Part shown: piece after piece, positions 49,649-57,612 of the stretch | Layout of the letters: every line of letters begins with the position of its first letter | Position numbering within the stretch: the first letter of the stretch is position 1 | Origin: an uncultured Agathobacter sp. | GTDB taxonomy: Bacteria > Bacillota > Clostridia > Lachnospirales > Lachnospiraceae | NCBI GenBank assembly: GCA_934307695.1 | Contig: CAKRCS010000011.1 | Location: 6,024-70,023 of the forward strand | Length of the DNA stretch: 64,000 bases | Reading direction: 5' to 3' | Made by a program: the position numbers and the translations under genes | Notes under the pieces: generated by a model | The model's database searches: none | Told to the model about the DNA's origin: nothing | What the model saw: the letters and a program-made list of their open reading frames with translations, nothing else

Positions 49649-51055
49649 ATGTGCGGGAGTGGACGAACAGATTTGAACCAGAACAGACAGAACGTTACGG
49701 TTACGATAAAAAAGGGTGAATGCCTGCATGATGTACTGGCAAGGCAGGGATATGAGGCAGACCTTCCCTGCGGAGGTAACGGAACCTGCGGCTTGTGCAG
49801 CGTATATGTAGAGCGGTTTGGAGATGTCAGATCCTGCCAGTTCCGGCTGCCGGGAACATATCAGGTTCTGGTAAAAAAACAGGCGGCATTTGATGCGGTC
49901 GGCACGGAAAATTTGGAATTTCAGTTCCCCGGTGATGCAGAAAAAGCCTTTGTCGCCATTGACATCGGAACAACGACGGTTGCTTGGCTTGCTGCTTATC
50001 AGGGCAGGCAGTTGTCCGGCGGGTTTGTCAATCCGCAGCGGCAGTATGGAGCGGATGTGATGAGCCGTATCCGGCAAAGCGAGTCCGGCAACGGCTGTCA
50101 GATGCAGCGGCTGCTTGCAGAGCGGCTTTCCAAAGAACTTACACAGGCATTGCAGACGCTGTCGCAGGGAATGCAGATCGCAGATGCACAGATCGCGATC
50201 GCTGCGAACACCACGATGCTTCATATACTAAATGGCTGGGACTGTGCGGGACTTGGAAAGGCACCGTTTGCGCCGCATTCACTTGTCTTGTCCACATGGA
50301 ACGCCGGCGAATGGCGCGGGCTGCTCGGCATGGATTGGCTGGATGTGTGCAGGAATTATACCGTCACGGAGCTTCCGGGAATTTCGACCTTTATCGGGGC
50401 AGATATTGTCAGCGGAATGCTCGCAACACACATGGCAGATGCGCAGGAGGTCACACTTCTTGTCGATCTTGGAACCAACGGTGAGATGGTGCTTGGAACA
50501 GGAGAACGTTTCCTGGCTGCCTCCACAGCGGCAGGACCGGCATTTGAAGCGAGCGAGGCCGCATTGCAGCTTCATGCATCCGGCATATTTAAAGCACTGC
50601 ATCAGATGTGCTTCTCGCGGGCAATGGACGAGACGGGGCTTTTGGCAGAACCGTATTTTTCGGGAGGGTATCCGGTTGGATCGGTGACCATAACACAGGA
50701 TATGGTTCGGGATTTTCAGATGGCAAAGGCTGCGATCCGTGCCGGAATCGAGCTGTTACTCAGGGAGTACGGAATTGCCGCACAGAAGCTGGACCGCATA
50801 TATCTGGCTGGAGGAATGGGATATTACATGAACCCGGAGGACGCGATCGCGATCGGCTTGCTTCCGGAGATTGCTCCGGAGAAGGTGCAGGCGGTCGGAA
50901 ACACCAGCTTAAAGGGCTTGGCAAGATACCTTAACGATCCGGCATCTGCCGCTGTGCAGATGGAGCAGGCGGTCGCAAAAACCACGGAGATCATACTTGC
51001 AGATCACCCGGAGTTTGAAGAAACCTATCTGGAGTACATGTCATTTCCGGTATAG
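49649..51055 (+). CDS. ASKHA-domain ferredoxin protein (RACo-like)
   Basis: The 468-residue protein has an N-terminal [2Fe-2S] ferredoxin domain (about residues 10-100; CGGNGTCGLC gives the C-x5-C-x2-C pattern and RSCQF the last Cys). A C-terminal ASKHA/DUF4445 ATPase domain follows (VAIDIGTTTVAWL phosphate-1 motif, IAANTTMLHILNG, VDLGTNGEMVLGTG phosphate-2, and YLAGGMGYYMNPEDAIAIGLLP). Proteins of this kind reactivate corrinoid cofactors in methyltransferase systems by ATP-driven reduction; others activate B12 or radical enzymes. No corrinoid protein is in the window. The start is uncertain: ATG 49649 has a weak site, and TTG 49673 lies behind GGGAGTGG. Confidence 0.85.
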   Translation: MCGSGRTDLNQNRQNVTVTIKKGECLHDVLARQGYEADLPCGGNGTCGLCSVYVERFGDVRSCQFRLPGTYQVLVKKQAAFDAVGTENLEFQFPGDAEKAFVAIDIGTTTVAWLAAYQGRQLSGGFVNPQRQYGADVMSRIRQSESGNGCQMQRLLAERLSKELTQALQTLSQGMQIADAQIAIAANTTMLHILNGWDCAGLGKAPFAPHSLVLSTWNAGEWRGLLGMDWLDVCRNYTVTELPGISTFIGADIVSGMLATHMADAQEVTLLVDLGTNGEMVLGTGERFLAASTAAGPAFEASEAALQLHASGIFKALHQMCFSRAMDETGLLAEPYFSGGYPVGSVTITQDMVRDFQMAKAAIRAGIELLLREYGIAAQKLDRIYLAGGMGYYMNPEDAIAIGLLPEIAPEKVQAVGNTSLKGLARYLNDPASAAVQMEQAVAKTTEIILADHPEFEETYLEYMSFPV

Positions 51056-51071
51056 GAAGAAGGAGCGGCAA

Positions 51072-51815
51072 ATGGAACCGAAAGATTATACGGTGATCGA
51101 TCTGGAAATGACGGGCTTGTCTGCAAAGAGCGATAAAGTGATCGAGATCGGCGCAGTTCATTTCCGGGACAGGAAAATAGCAGAGACGTATGCGACACTT
51201 GTAAATCCACACATCCCGATCCCCGCAAGGGTGACGGAGCTGACCGGGATTACAGATGACATGGTACAGCAGGGCGGGATCAATGAGGATGATGCGATTG
51301 CCGGACTGATCGACTTTATCGGGGATGATGTGATCGTTGGGCATAATGTAGGATTTGATTACAGCTTTCTAAAGCAATGGGCTGTCAACAAAAAACGACC
51401 GCTTGCGATGACGGCGTGTGATACACTAAAGATCGCAAGGCAGGTACTGCCCGGACTTGAGTCAAAGACACTTGAAAATCTTTGTGTGTATTACCAGATC
51501 AGGAGGGAACAGGCACACAGGGCGCTGGATGACAGCATCGAGACAGGAAGCCTGTTTGAAAAGTTAAAAGAAGAAATTGAGCAGAGAATATCAGAGCAGA
51601 AGATGACGGAGGACACCGCAAGGAGCATCCTTGCCCCCAAAGCCTTACAGTACAAGGCAAAGCGCCAGACACCGGCAACACAGCACCAGATCCGGCAGCT
51701 GAAGGAATTCCGGCAACTGCATCAGATCACAGAACCGGTCGCGTGGGAGGTGCTGACGCGGAACGAGGCCTCCCGTATAATGGATCGGTACTACTCGCAG
51801 TTTGGACGTTCCTGA
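51072..51815 (+). CDS. DnaQ-family 3'-5' exonuclease
   Basis: The 248-residue protein has an N-terminal DEDDh exonuclease domain. VIDLEMTGL (ExoI, Asp and Glu), VGHNVGFDYSFL (ExoII) and the closing HRALDDS (ExoIII: His, Asp) are complete. The last 80 residues form a separate helical domain including TPATQHQIRQLKEFRQLHQ, with a C-terminal helix. It may proofread or degrade ssDNA/RNA, as with PolC-type epsilon domains. ATG 51072 behind AGAAGGAGC is preferred over the upstream codon 50997. Its 3' end overlaps the convergent gene by 25 bp. Confidence 0.9.
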   Translation: MEPKDYTVIDLEMTGLSAKSDKVIEIGAVHFRDRKIAETYATLVNPHIPIPARVTELTGITDDMVQQGGINEDDAIAGLIDFIGDDVIVGHNVGFDYSFLKQWAVNKKRPLAMTACDTLKIARQVLPGLESKTLENLCVYYQIRREQAHRALDDSIETGSLFEKLKEEIEQRISEQKMTEDTARSILAPKALQYKAKRQTPATQHQIRQLKEFRQLHQITEPVAWEVLTRNEASRIMDRYYSQFGRS

Positions 51816-52396
51816 AGTGCTTTTAGTGCATCAACGATGCCGGATCTGGAGATACTGTTTAAACCCTCCGCGGAGGTGATCAGGTCAGCGATACGGTCTG
51901 CCTCATCCGATGCGAGATAGAGCTTTGCAAGCATCACATAGATTGCTTTTGCGTCGGCGTGGATGGAAACCGCGTATTCTAAAACAATCCGCGCCTGCTC
52001 CGGCTGCCCGGCATCCAGCAGTTCACTGCTGTAAGTTGTCAGCACCTGTACCAGCTTGGTGAAATTCTCGTCATAGGCGGTCAGAGCCTCCAGATTGGCG
52101 ACACCATACTGCATTTTCAGATCGGTGTTGGAGATGCCGGTCAGGTTTAAGATCTTTTCATCCGCAAGCTGTCGGAGCGTCTGCTCAGATTCTGTGTTAA
52201 GGTTGAGTGGAAATTTTTCCAATGGTATGCTAATATAGTCTAATCCGCTGATATCCTGACGGCGGGTAAGGTTAGCCGCATGCTCGCGCTCCCAGAAATC
52301 GCTGGTGGCGGTATCTTTGGCAGCTTTATTTTTGTTGACATTCATTTTGAGTACGATAACGAAAACGACCATACAGATGGTAAAAACAGGAATCAT
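51791..52396 (-). CDS. Membrane-anchored TPR-like protein
   Basis: The 201-residue protein has one N-terminal membrane helix (FTICMVVFVIVLKM, about 4-20), a linker, then a helical domain. EALTAYDENFTKLVQVLTTYSSELLDAG and EQARIVLEYAVSIHADAKAIYVMLAKLYLAS, given only in part, read as two TPR-type units. It may hold a protein complex at the membrane; no partner is known. Its 3' end overlaps the exonuclease gene on the other strand. The gene is alone on the minus strand. Confidence 0.75.
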   Translation of the reverse strand: MIPVFTICMVVFVIVLKMNVNKNKAAKDTATSDFWEREHAANLTRRQDISGLDYISIPLEKFPLNLNTESEQTLRQLADEKILNLTGISNTDLKMQYGVANLEALTAYDENFTKLVQVLTTYSSELLDAGQPEQARIVLEYAVSIHADAKAIYVMLAKLYLASDEADRIADLITSAEGLNSISRSGIVDALKALQERPNCE

Positions 52397-52466
52397 AGAA
52401 AAATCCTTTCTTTTTGACGGAATTTTTTCTATTATTATATATGATTTTTAACGAGAGGTGAATAGC

Positions 52467-52577
52467 ATGTACAATTTTAATAATCCAAAAAATAAAAGAG
52501 TTGTCGGAACGATCGGATTGATCCTTGCAGGAGCACTTTTGATCACGACCATTCTGGCAGGTTTATTTGTTTCTTGA
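52467..52577 (+). CDS. Small single-helix membrane protein (36 aa)
   Basis: A short ORF with a GAGAGGTG site 6 bp before ATG 52467 encodes MYNFNNPKNKRVVGTIG and then a hydrophobic helix (LILAGALLITTILAGLFV), with stop at 52575-52577. The polar KNKR patch before the helix sets a cytoplasmic N-terminus. It resembles the DUF4044-like micro-membrane proteins of Firmicutes, though I cannot confirm the family. The end of the ORF overlaps the promoter of the VanW gene. Confidence 0.6.
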   Translation: MYNFNNPKNKRVVGTIGLILAGALLITTILAGLFVS

Positions 52578-52601
52578 AAAAGCAGGCGTTTGTGATAAAA
52601 T
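52574..52601 (+). promoter_or_regulatory. Possible promoter TTGAAA-N16-TAAAAT
   Basis: TTGAAA (52574-52579) and TAAAAT (52596-52601) are 16 bp apart, 57 bp before the VanW gene. Confidence 0.4.
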
Positions 52602-52657
52602 GGTCAGATAATATAGCGAATTAGGTGATATATGCACCGGAATAATGAGGTATATAT

Positions 52658-54328
52658 ATGAGACGATTCAGACAATGGATGTTTGCGGCTATGATGGTGG
52701 TTGCACTTGTGCCATTTGCTTATAAGGCGGATACCGCAGCGGCTGCGCAGACAGAAGAGAACCGTATCGCGGACGGAATCTATATCGGAAAAGTGAATGT
52801 GAGCGGCATGACCGAGCAGGAAGCGCAGGCTGCCGTTGACGCATATATGAACAGTCTGAAGGAGACGACATTTACCTTTGTCGGACCGAACGGCTCCATG
52901 GAGGCAACGGCGGAGGAGATGGGTATCCATGCCGATGCAGCAGATGCGATCGAAGAGGCGCTTACGATCGCACAGGGCGGCAATCTTATAAGCCGCTACA
53001 AGGAGATCAGTGATCTTAAGCAGAACAATATTGTGTTAGATCTGTATCCGGAGGTCGACAAGCAGGCAACTGCACAGCTTATTTACGCACAGATTGGCAA
53101 ACTGAATATCGAGGCAGAGGATAATGGACTGATCCGGGAGAATGGTTCCTTTACTTTCGTGGAGGGAAAGACCGGAACAGAGGTTAATATCGTTGATTCC
53201 GTATATGCGATCAATGATTATCTTGCATATACATGGGATGGCACGAACAATGAGATTGCTCTTGTGACCGAAGTGATCGAGCCACGCGGAACCAAGGAAG
53301 AGCTTGCACAGGTGAAGGATCTGATCGGATCCTTCTCGACGGATTTCAGCTCCTCATCGGCAGGGAGGGCAACAAATGTCAAGAACGGCTGCTCCAAGAT
53401 TAACGGATCGTTGCTGTTTCCGGGCGATACATTTTCCGTTTATGATACCATAAGCCCGTTTACGGAGGAAAATGGATATGCGCTTGCAACCGCTTATGCG
53501 AGCGGAAAGGTTGTGGAGTCCATCGGAGGCGGAATCTGTCAGGTTTCCACAACCCTGTACAACGCGATCATCCGCGCAGAGGTCAAGGTCACAATGCGCT
53601 ACAATCACTCCATGCTGGTATCTTATGTAGATCCGTCAGATGACGCGGCAATCGCAAGTGGATTGAAGGATTTTCAATTTGTAAATAATATGGATTTTCC
53701 GATTTATATCGAGGGCTATTGCTCTAACGGCGTTATTACCATGAACGTATACGGCGTGGAGACAAGACCGGCAAACCGTGAGATCTCATTTGAAAGTGAA
53801 ATTATTTCAGAGTCTGATCCGAAGGTGGAATACACCTTGTCCGACGAGTTTGAGGCAGGCTACTGGAAGGTTATGCAGGGCGAGCATCGCGGAATGGAGG
53901 CGCGCCTCTGGAAGATCGTTACGGTGGACGGCGTTGAGGAGAGCCGTGAGATCTTTAACAACAGCAGCTACCGGGAAGGCCCGAAGGAAGTCACGATCGG
54001 TACGAAGAACGCAACCGAGGAATGGCTGAAAAACGTAAATGCGGCGATCAAGAATGGTGATGAGGAGACGGTCAAGGCGGCTGTCGCTGCGGCAAACGAA
54101 GCACCGGCGGAGACTCCGACCGAGACACCGGATGAGAACACGGCAGACAACGCGCAGGAAAAGCCGAAAAAGGATACGGAAGCGCAGCCGGACGGGGAGA
54201 CAAGCTCCGGGGAAACCACGGGTGCGGAGACACCGGATGAACCGGCCGCAGATACAACGTCCGGGGAGAATACATCCGGGGACACTACGGTGGATGAGCA
54301 GCCGTCTGAGGATGCCGCAACTGAATAA
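52658..54328 (+). CDS. VanW-family exported protein with peptidoglycan-binding-like domain
   Basis: The 556-residue protein has a signal peptide (to about residue 30, ending ADTAAAA). DGIYIGKVNVSGMTEQEAQAAVDAYM starts a PG_binding_4-type region (about 35-220). The VanW domain follows (about 235-385): SSSSAGRATNVKNGCSKINGSLLFPGDTFS, shown in part, and VVESIGGGICQVSTTLYNAII. A further domain runs to about 470. The last 80 residues are a Thr/Glu/Pro-rich linker (ETPTETPDENT...). VanW accompanies vancomycin resistance operons in some bacteria, but general members probably act on the cell wall. No van genes accompany it. Confidence 0.9.
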   Translation: MRRFRQWMFAAMMVVALVPFAYKADTAAAAQTEENRIADGIYIGKVNVSGMTEQEAQAAVDAYMNSLKETTFTFVGPNGSMEATAEEMGIHADAADAIEEALTIAQGGNLISRYKEISDLKQNNIVLDLYPEVDKQATAQLIYAQIGKLNIEAEDNGLIRENGSFTFVEGKTGTEVNIVDSVYAINDYLAYTWDGTNNEIALVTEVIEPRGTKEELAQVKDLIGSFSTDFSSSSAGRATNVKNGCSKINGSLLFPGDTFSVYDTISPFTEENGYALATAYASGKVVESIGGGICQVSTTLYNAIIRAEVKVTMRYNHSMLVSYVDPSDDAAIASGLKDFQFVNNMDFPIYIEGYCSNGVITMNVYGVETRPANREISFESEIISESDPKVEYTLSDEFEAGYWKVMQGEHRGMEARLWKIVTVDGVEESREIFNNSSYREGPKEVTIGTKNATEEWLKNVNAAIKNGDEETVKAAVAAANEAPAETPTETPDENTADNAQEKPKKDTEAQPDGETSSGETTGAETPDEPAADTTSGENTSGDTTVDEQPSEDAATE

Positions 54329-54387
54329 AAAACAACAGGCTGACTCGATATCCGGGGCGGCCTTAAAGCCTATATAGAGAGTGATGT

Positions 54388-55386
54388 ATGAAAGCAGGAA
54401 AATTATCGCAATCGGTGCTCAGCCGATCCGTTTTAAAACAACTTCATAGCAAAAATGACCGGGTACTGCTCGGCGCATCTTTTGGAACGGATGCATGTGT
54501 GATTGATACCGAGCCGGATGAGGTTCAGGTGTTATCGGTTGATCCGGTCACCCTGACCGGTGTACACATCGGACGGCTTGCGGTCTGCAATGCGCTCAAT
54601 GACATCGCAGCGATGGGCGCACGCCCGGTGGGGATATTAAGCAGTATCCTGTTGCCTACATCCGCAAACGAAACGCAGCTGCGGGCAATCATCAAGGAGA
54701 TGGACGAGTCCTGCACACAGATGGGGGCGCAGATCCTTGGCGGGCATACGGAAGTGACCCGCGCGGTGCAGGAACCGGTACTTACGGTAACAGGCGTGGG
54801 TACTGTTAAGAAGGACAAACTGCTCCAGCCGGCAAATGTGCTGCCGGGAATGGACATACTCGTGACAAAGTGGATCGGACTTGAGGGAACCGCAATTCTT
54901 GCGACGGAGCAGGAAGAACTGCTTCGAACCAGATATTCGCAGCCATTTTTGGATAAAGCAAAGGCGTATGTTACGCTGCTATCCGCGGTGCCGGAGGCTG
55001 CAGTCGCCGCAAAGTCCGGGGCGTGCGCGATGCATGATGCCTCAGAGGGCGGTGTGTTTGGTGCTCTTTGGGAGTTTGCGGAAGCAGCAGGCGTCGGACT
55101 TCAGATCGATCTTAAAAAGATCCCGATTCGTCAGGAGACGATCGAAATCTGCGAATTTTTTGATATTAACCCGTATAAACTTGCATCGCAGGGCGCAATG
55201 ATCATTGCGGCGGCAGATGGCAATGCGGTGGTGCGCGCGCTTGCGGCACAGGAGATACCGGCGGTGGTTGTCGGCAAGGCGACAGACAGCAATGACCGGG
55301 TACTGCTTTGCGATGGGGAACGCAGATTTTTGGAAACGCCACAGACGGATGAATTGCTTCATGTAGAAAGAACGAGAAAGGAATAA
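54388..55386 (+). CDS. AIR synthase-related protein (HypE/ThiL-like fold)
   Basis: The 332-residue protein has the PurM/HypE fold. VLLGASFGTDACVID and LSVDPVTLTGVHIGRLAVCNALNDIAAMGARP lie in the N-terminal half, and QILGGHTEVTRAVQEPVLTVTGVG and CAMHDASEGGVFGALWEFAEAAGVG in the second half. The family uses ATP to activate amides or carbamoyl groups. HypE proper ends in a PRICX-type Cys; this protein ends in RTRKE and lacks that Cys, so it is not a hydrogenase-maturation HypE. The function is not known. It precedes an Lrp regulator (4-bp gap) in the same transcript. Confidence 0.85.
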   Translation: MKAGKLSQSVLSRSVLKQLHSKNDRVLLGASFGTDACVIDTEPDEVQVLSVDPVTLTGVHIGRLAVCNALNDIAAMGARPVGILSSILLPTSANETQLRAIIKEMDESCTQMGAQILGGHTEVTRAVQEPVLTVTGVGTVKKDKLLQPANVLPGMDILVTKWIGLEGTAILATEQEELLRTRYSQPFLDKAKAYVTLLSAVPEAAVAAKSGACAMHDASEGGVFGALWEFAEAAGVGLQIDLKKIPIRQETIEICEFFDINPYKLASQGAMIIAAADGNAVVRALAAQEIPAVVVGKATDSNDRVLLCDGERRFLETPQTDELLHVERTRKE

Positions 55387-55390
55387 AAAA

Positions 55391-55870
55391 ATGAGAGAGA
55401 AGATTCTTACCTTTATTGAAAAGAATAGCCGGATCGATCTTGGCGAGCTGGCGATTTTACTTGGTTCAGACGAAGTTACGATCATGAATGAGCTTGAGGC
55501 GATGGAGAATGAGCGCATCATCTGCGGCTATCCGACGCTGATCGACTGGGATAAAGCAGGCATCGAGAAGGTGACTGCGCTTATTGAAGCGCGTGTGACT
55601 CCGCAGAGAGATATGGGCTTTGACAAGGTAGCAGAGCGCATTTCGCGTTATCCGGAGGTAAATTCTGTTTACCTGATCTCCGGCGGCTTTGATATCATGG
55701 TCACGATCGAGGGAAAGACACTGCGTGAGGTTTCACAGTTTGTTTCCGATAAGCTGTCTACAATCGATACGGTACTCAGCACAAAGACCTATTTTATTCT
55801 CAAGAAATACAAAGACCACGGAACAGTGATGGCTGCTCCTGCAAAAGACGAAAGGATTATGATGGCATAA
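55391..55870 (+). CDS. Lrp/AsnC-family transcriptional regulator
   Basis: The 159-residue protein has an N-terminal winged helix (ILTFIEKNSRIDLGELAILLGSDEVTIMNELEAME) and a C-terminal RAM/AsnC ligand-binding domain (VTALIEARVTPQRDMGFDKVAERISRYPEV, then YLISGGFDIMVTIEG). It is expected to sense amino acids and oligomerise. Its stop overlaps the ATG of the aminotransferase gene by one base, so it probably regulates that gene or amino-acid use together with it. Confidence 0.92.
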   Translation: MREKILTFIEKNSRIDLGELAILLGSDEVTIMNELEAMENERIICGYPTLIDWDKAGIEKVTALIEARVTPQRDMGFDKVAERISRYPEVNSVYLISGGFDIMVTIEGKTLREVSQFVSDKLSTIDTVLSTKTYFILKKYKDHGTVMAAPAKDERIMMA

Positions 55871-57042
55871 TGAGAAACCCGTTATCTAAAACGATACAGA
55901 CGATACAGCCATCGGGAATCCGTAAGTTTTTTGACATCGTAAGTGAGATGGACGATGCTATCTCACTCGGAGTCGGAGAACCGGATTTTGATACACCGTG
56001 GCATATCCGCGATGAGGGCATCCACTCTTTGGAAATGGGAAGGACGTTTTACACCTCGAACGCGGGTTTGAAAGAACTAAAATACGAAATTACGTTATTT
56101 TTAAAGCGAAAATATGATCTGAAGTATGATCCAAATAAGGAAATTTATGTGACAGTTGGAGGCAGCGAGGCAATCGATGATGCCATGCGTGCCATGCTCG
56201 ATCCGGGCGACGAGGTGCTGATCCCGCAGCCAAGCTATGTCTCCTACCTGCCGTGTGCGGTGCTTGCAAATGGTACACCGGTGATCATTGAGCTGAAAGC
56301 GGAGAATGAGTTTAGGCTTACCACAGAGCAGCTTGAGGCTGCAATCACACCGAATACGAAGCTTTTGGTGCTTCCGTTCCCGAATAATCCGACCGGTGCG
56401 GTCATGGAGCGGGAGGATCTTGAGGCAATCGCAGAGGTTGTGATAAAGCATGACATTTTTGTATTAAGCGATGAGATCTATTCGGAGCTTACTTATACGA
56501 AGAACAGCCATGTGTCTATCGCGTCCCTTCCTGGAATGAAGGAGCGTACCATCGTGATCAATGGTTTTTCCAAATCACATGCGATGACCGGCTGGAGACT
56601 TGGATATGCCTGTGGCCCGGCAGAGGTGATCGCGCAGATGCTAAAGATCCATCAGTTTGCAATCATGTGTGCACCGACCACCAGCCAGTATGCTGCTGTC
56701 GAGGCGATGAAAAACGGTGACGCGGATGTACTTGCAATGCGCGAGGAGTACAACGGCAGACGCAGATACCTGATGCACAGATTTAAGGAGATGAATCTGG
56801 AGTGCTTCGAGCCGTTTGGCGCTTTTTACATGTTCCCGTGCATTAAGGAATTTGGCATGACCTCGGACGAGTTTGCGACTGCACTTCTTAAGAAGGAGAA
56901 GGTGGCGGTTGTTCCGGGAACTGCATTCGGTGCGTGCGGCGAGGGCTTTATCCGTATATCTTACGCATACTCGCTGGAAAACCTAAAGACTGCGTTAGAC
57001 CGGATCGAGGCATTTATAACGGACTTAAGAGAAAAGAAGTAG
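55870..57042 (+). CDS. Pyridoxal-phosphate aminotransferase, class I/II
   Basis: The 390-residue fold-type I enzyme has AISLGVGEPDFDTPWHI, TVGGSEAIDDAMRAMLDPGDEVLIPQP, PNNPTGAVME, VLSDEIYSELTY and the PLP-binding lysine in NGFSKSHAMTGWRLGYACG. A C-terminal arginine in GEGFIRISYAYS contacts substrate carboxylate. It resembles the PatA/AspC group. Donor and acceptor are unknown; aromatic amino acids or aspartate are typical. It is co-translated with the Lrp regulator. Confidence 0.92.
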   Translation: MRNPLSKTIQTIQPSGIRKFFDIVSEMDDAISLGVGEPDFDTPWHIRDEGIHSLEMGRTFYTSNAGLKELKYEITLFLKRKYDLKYDPNKEIYVTVGGSEAIDDAMRAMLDPGDEVLIPQPSYVSYLPCAVLANGTPVIIELKAENEFRLTTEQLEAAITPNTKLLVLPFPNNPTGAVMEREDLEAIAEVVIKHDIFVLSDEIYSELTYTKNSHVSIASLPGMKERTIVINGFSKSHAMTGWRLGYACGPAEVIAQMLKIHQFAIMCAPTTSQYAAVEAMKNGDADVLAMREEYNGRRRYLMHRFKEMNLECFEPFGAFYMFPCIKEFGMTSDEFATALLKKEKVAVVPGTAFGACGEGFIRISYAYSLENLKTALDRIEAFITDLREKK

Positions 57043-57048
57043 ATAGTT

Positions 57049-57552
57049 ATGGCAACCTTAAATATTGTATTATATGAGCCGGAGATTCCGGCAAATACGG
57101 GAAATATCGGGCGTACCTGTGTGGCGACCGGCACACGGCTGCACCTGATCGAGCCGCTGGGCTTCTCGCTTAGTGAGAAGGCATTAAAACGGGCGGGAAT
57201 GGACTACTGGAAGGATCTGGATGTCACGACCTATGAGGATTGGTCCGATTTTTGCGAGAAAAATCCGCAGGCAAAGATCTATTATGCCACCACAAAGGCA
57301 CGGCATGTGTATTCCGATGTAAGCTATGAACCGGATTGTTATATCATGTTTGGAAAGGAAAGCGCGGGAATCCCGGAGGAGATCTTAAAGGCAAATCCGG
57401 ATACCTGTGTCCGGATTCCAATGATCGGGGAGACAAGATCCCTGAATCTTTCCAATTCTGTTGCAATCGTTCTGTACGAGGCACTCCGCCAGAACAATTT
57501 CGACCACATGAAGCTGGAAGGACAATTACATCGATTGAGTTGGGATGAGTAA
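57049..57552 (+). CDS. trmL: tRNA (cytidine/uridine-34-2'-O)-methyltransferase TrmL
   Basis: The 167-residue protein is a minimal SPOUT methyltransferase (length fits TrmL). Motif 1 is PEIPANTGNIGRTC, motif 2 MFGKESAGIPEEIL, and motif 3 with the trefoil knot RIPMIGETRSLNLSNSVAIVLYEALRQ. It methylates the ribose of the wobble base in leucine tRNAs. It follows the aminotransferase by 6 bp, ending a run of co-oriented genes before the ECF transporter operon. Confidence 0.93.
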   Translation: MATLNIVLYEPEIPANTGNIGRTCVATGTRLHLIEPLGFSLSEKALKRAGMDYWKDLDVTTYEDWSDFCEKNPQAKIYYATTKARHVYSDVSYEPDCYIMFGKESAGIPEEILKANPDTCVRIPMIGETRSLNLSNSVAIVLYEALRQNNFDHMKLEGQLHRLSWDE

Positions 57553-57612
57553 CCAACAGAGAAAAGGGCAGGACGTGACCGGATGGCATGTACCTGCGGT
57601 TGGGAGTAATCA

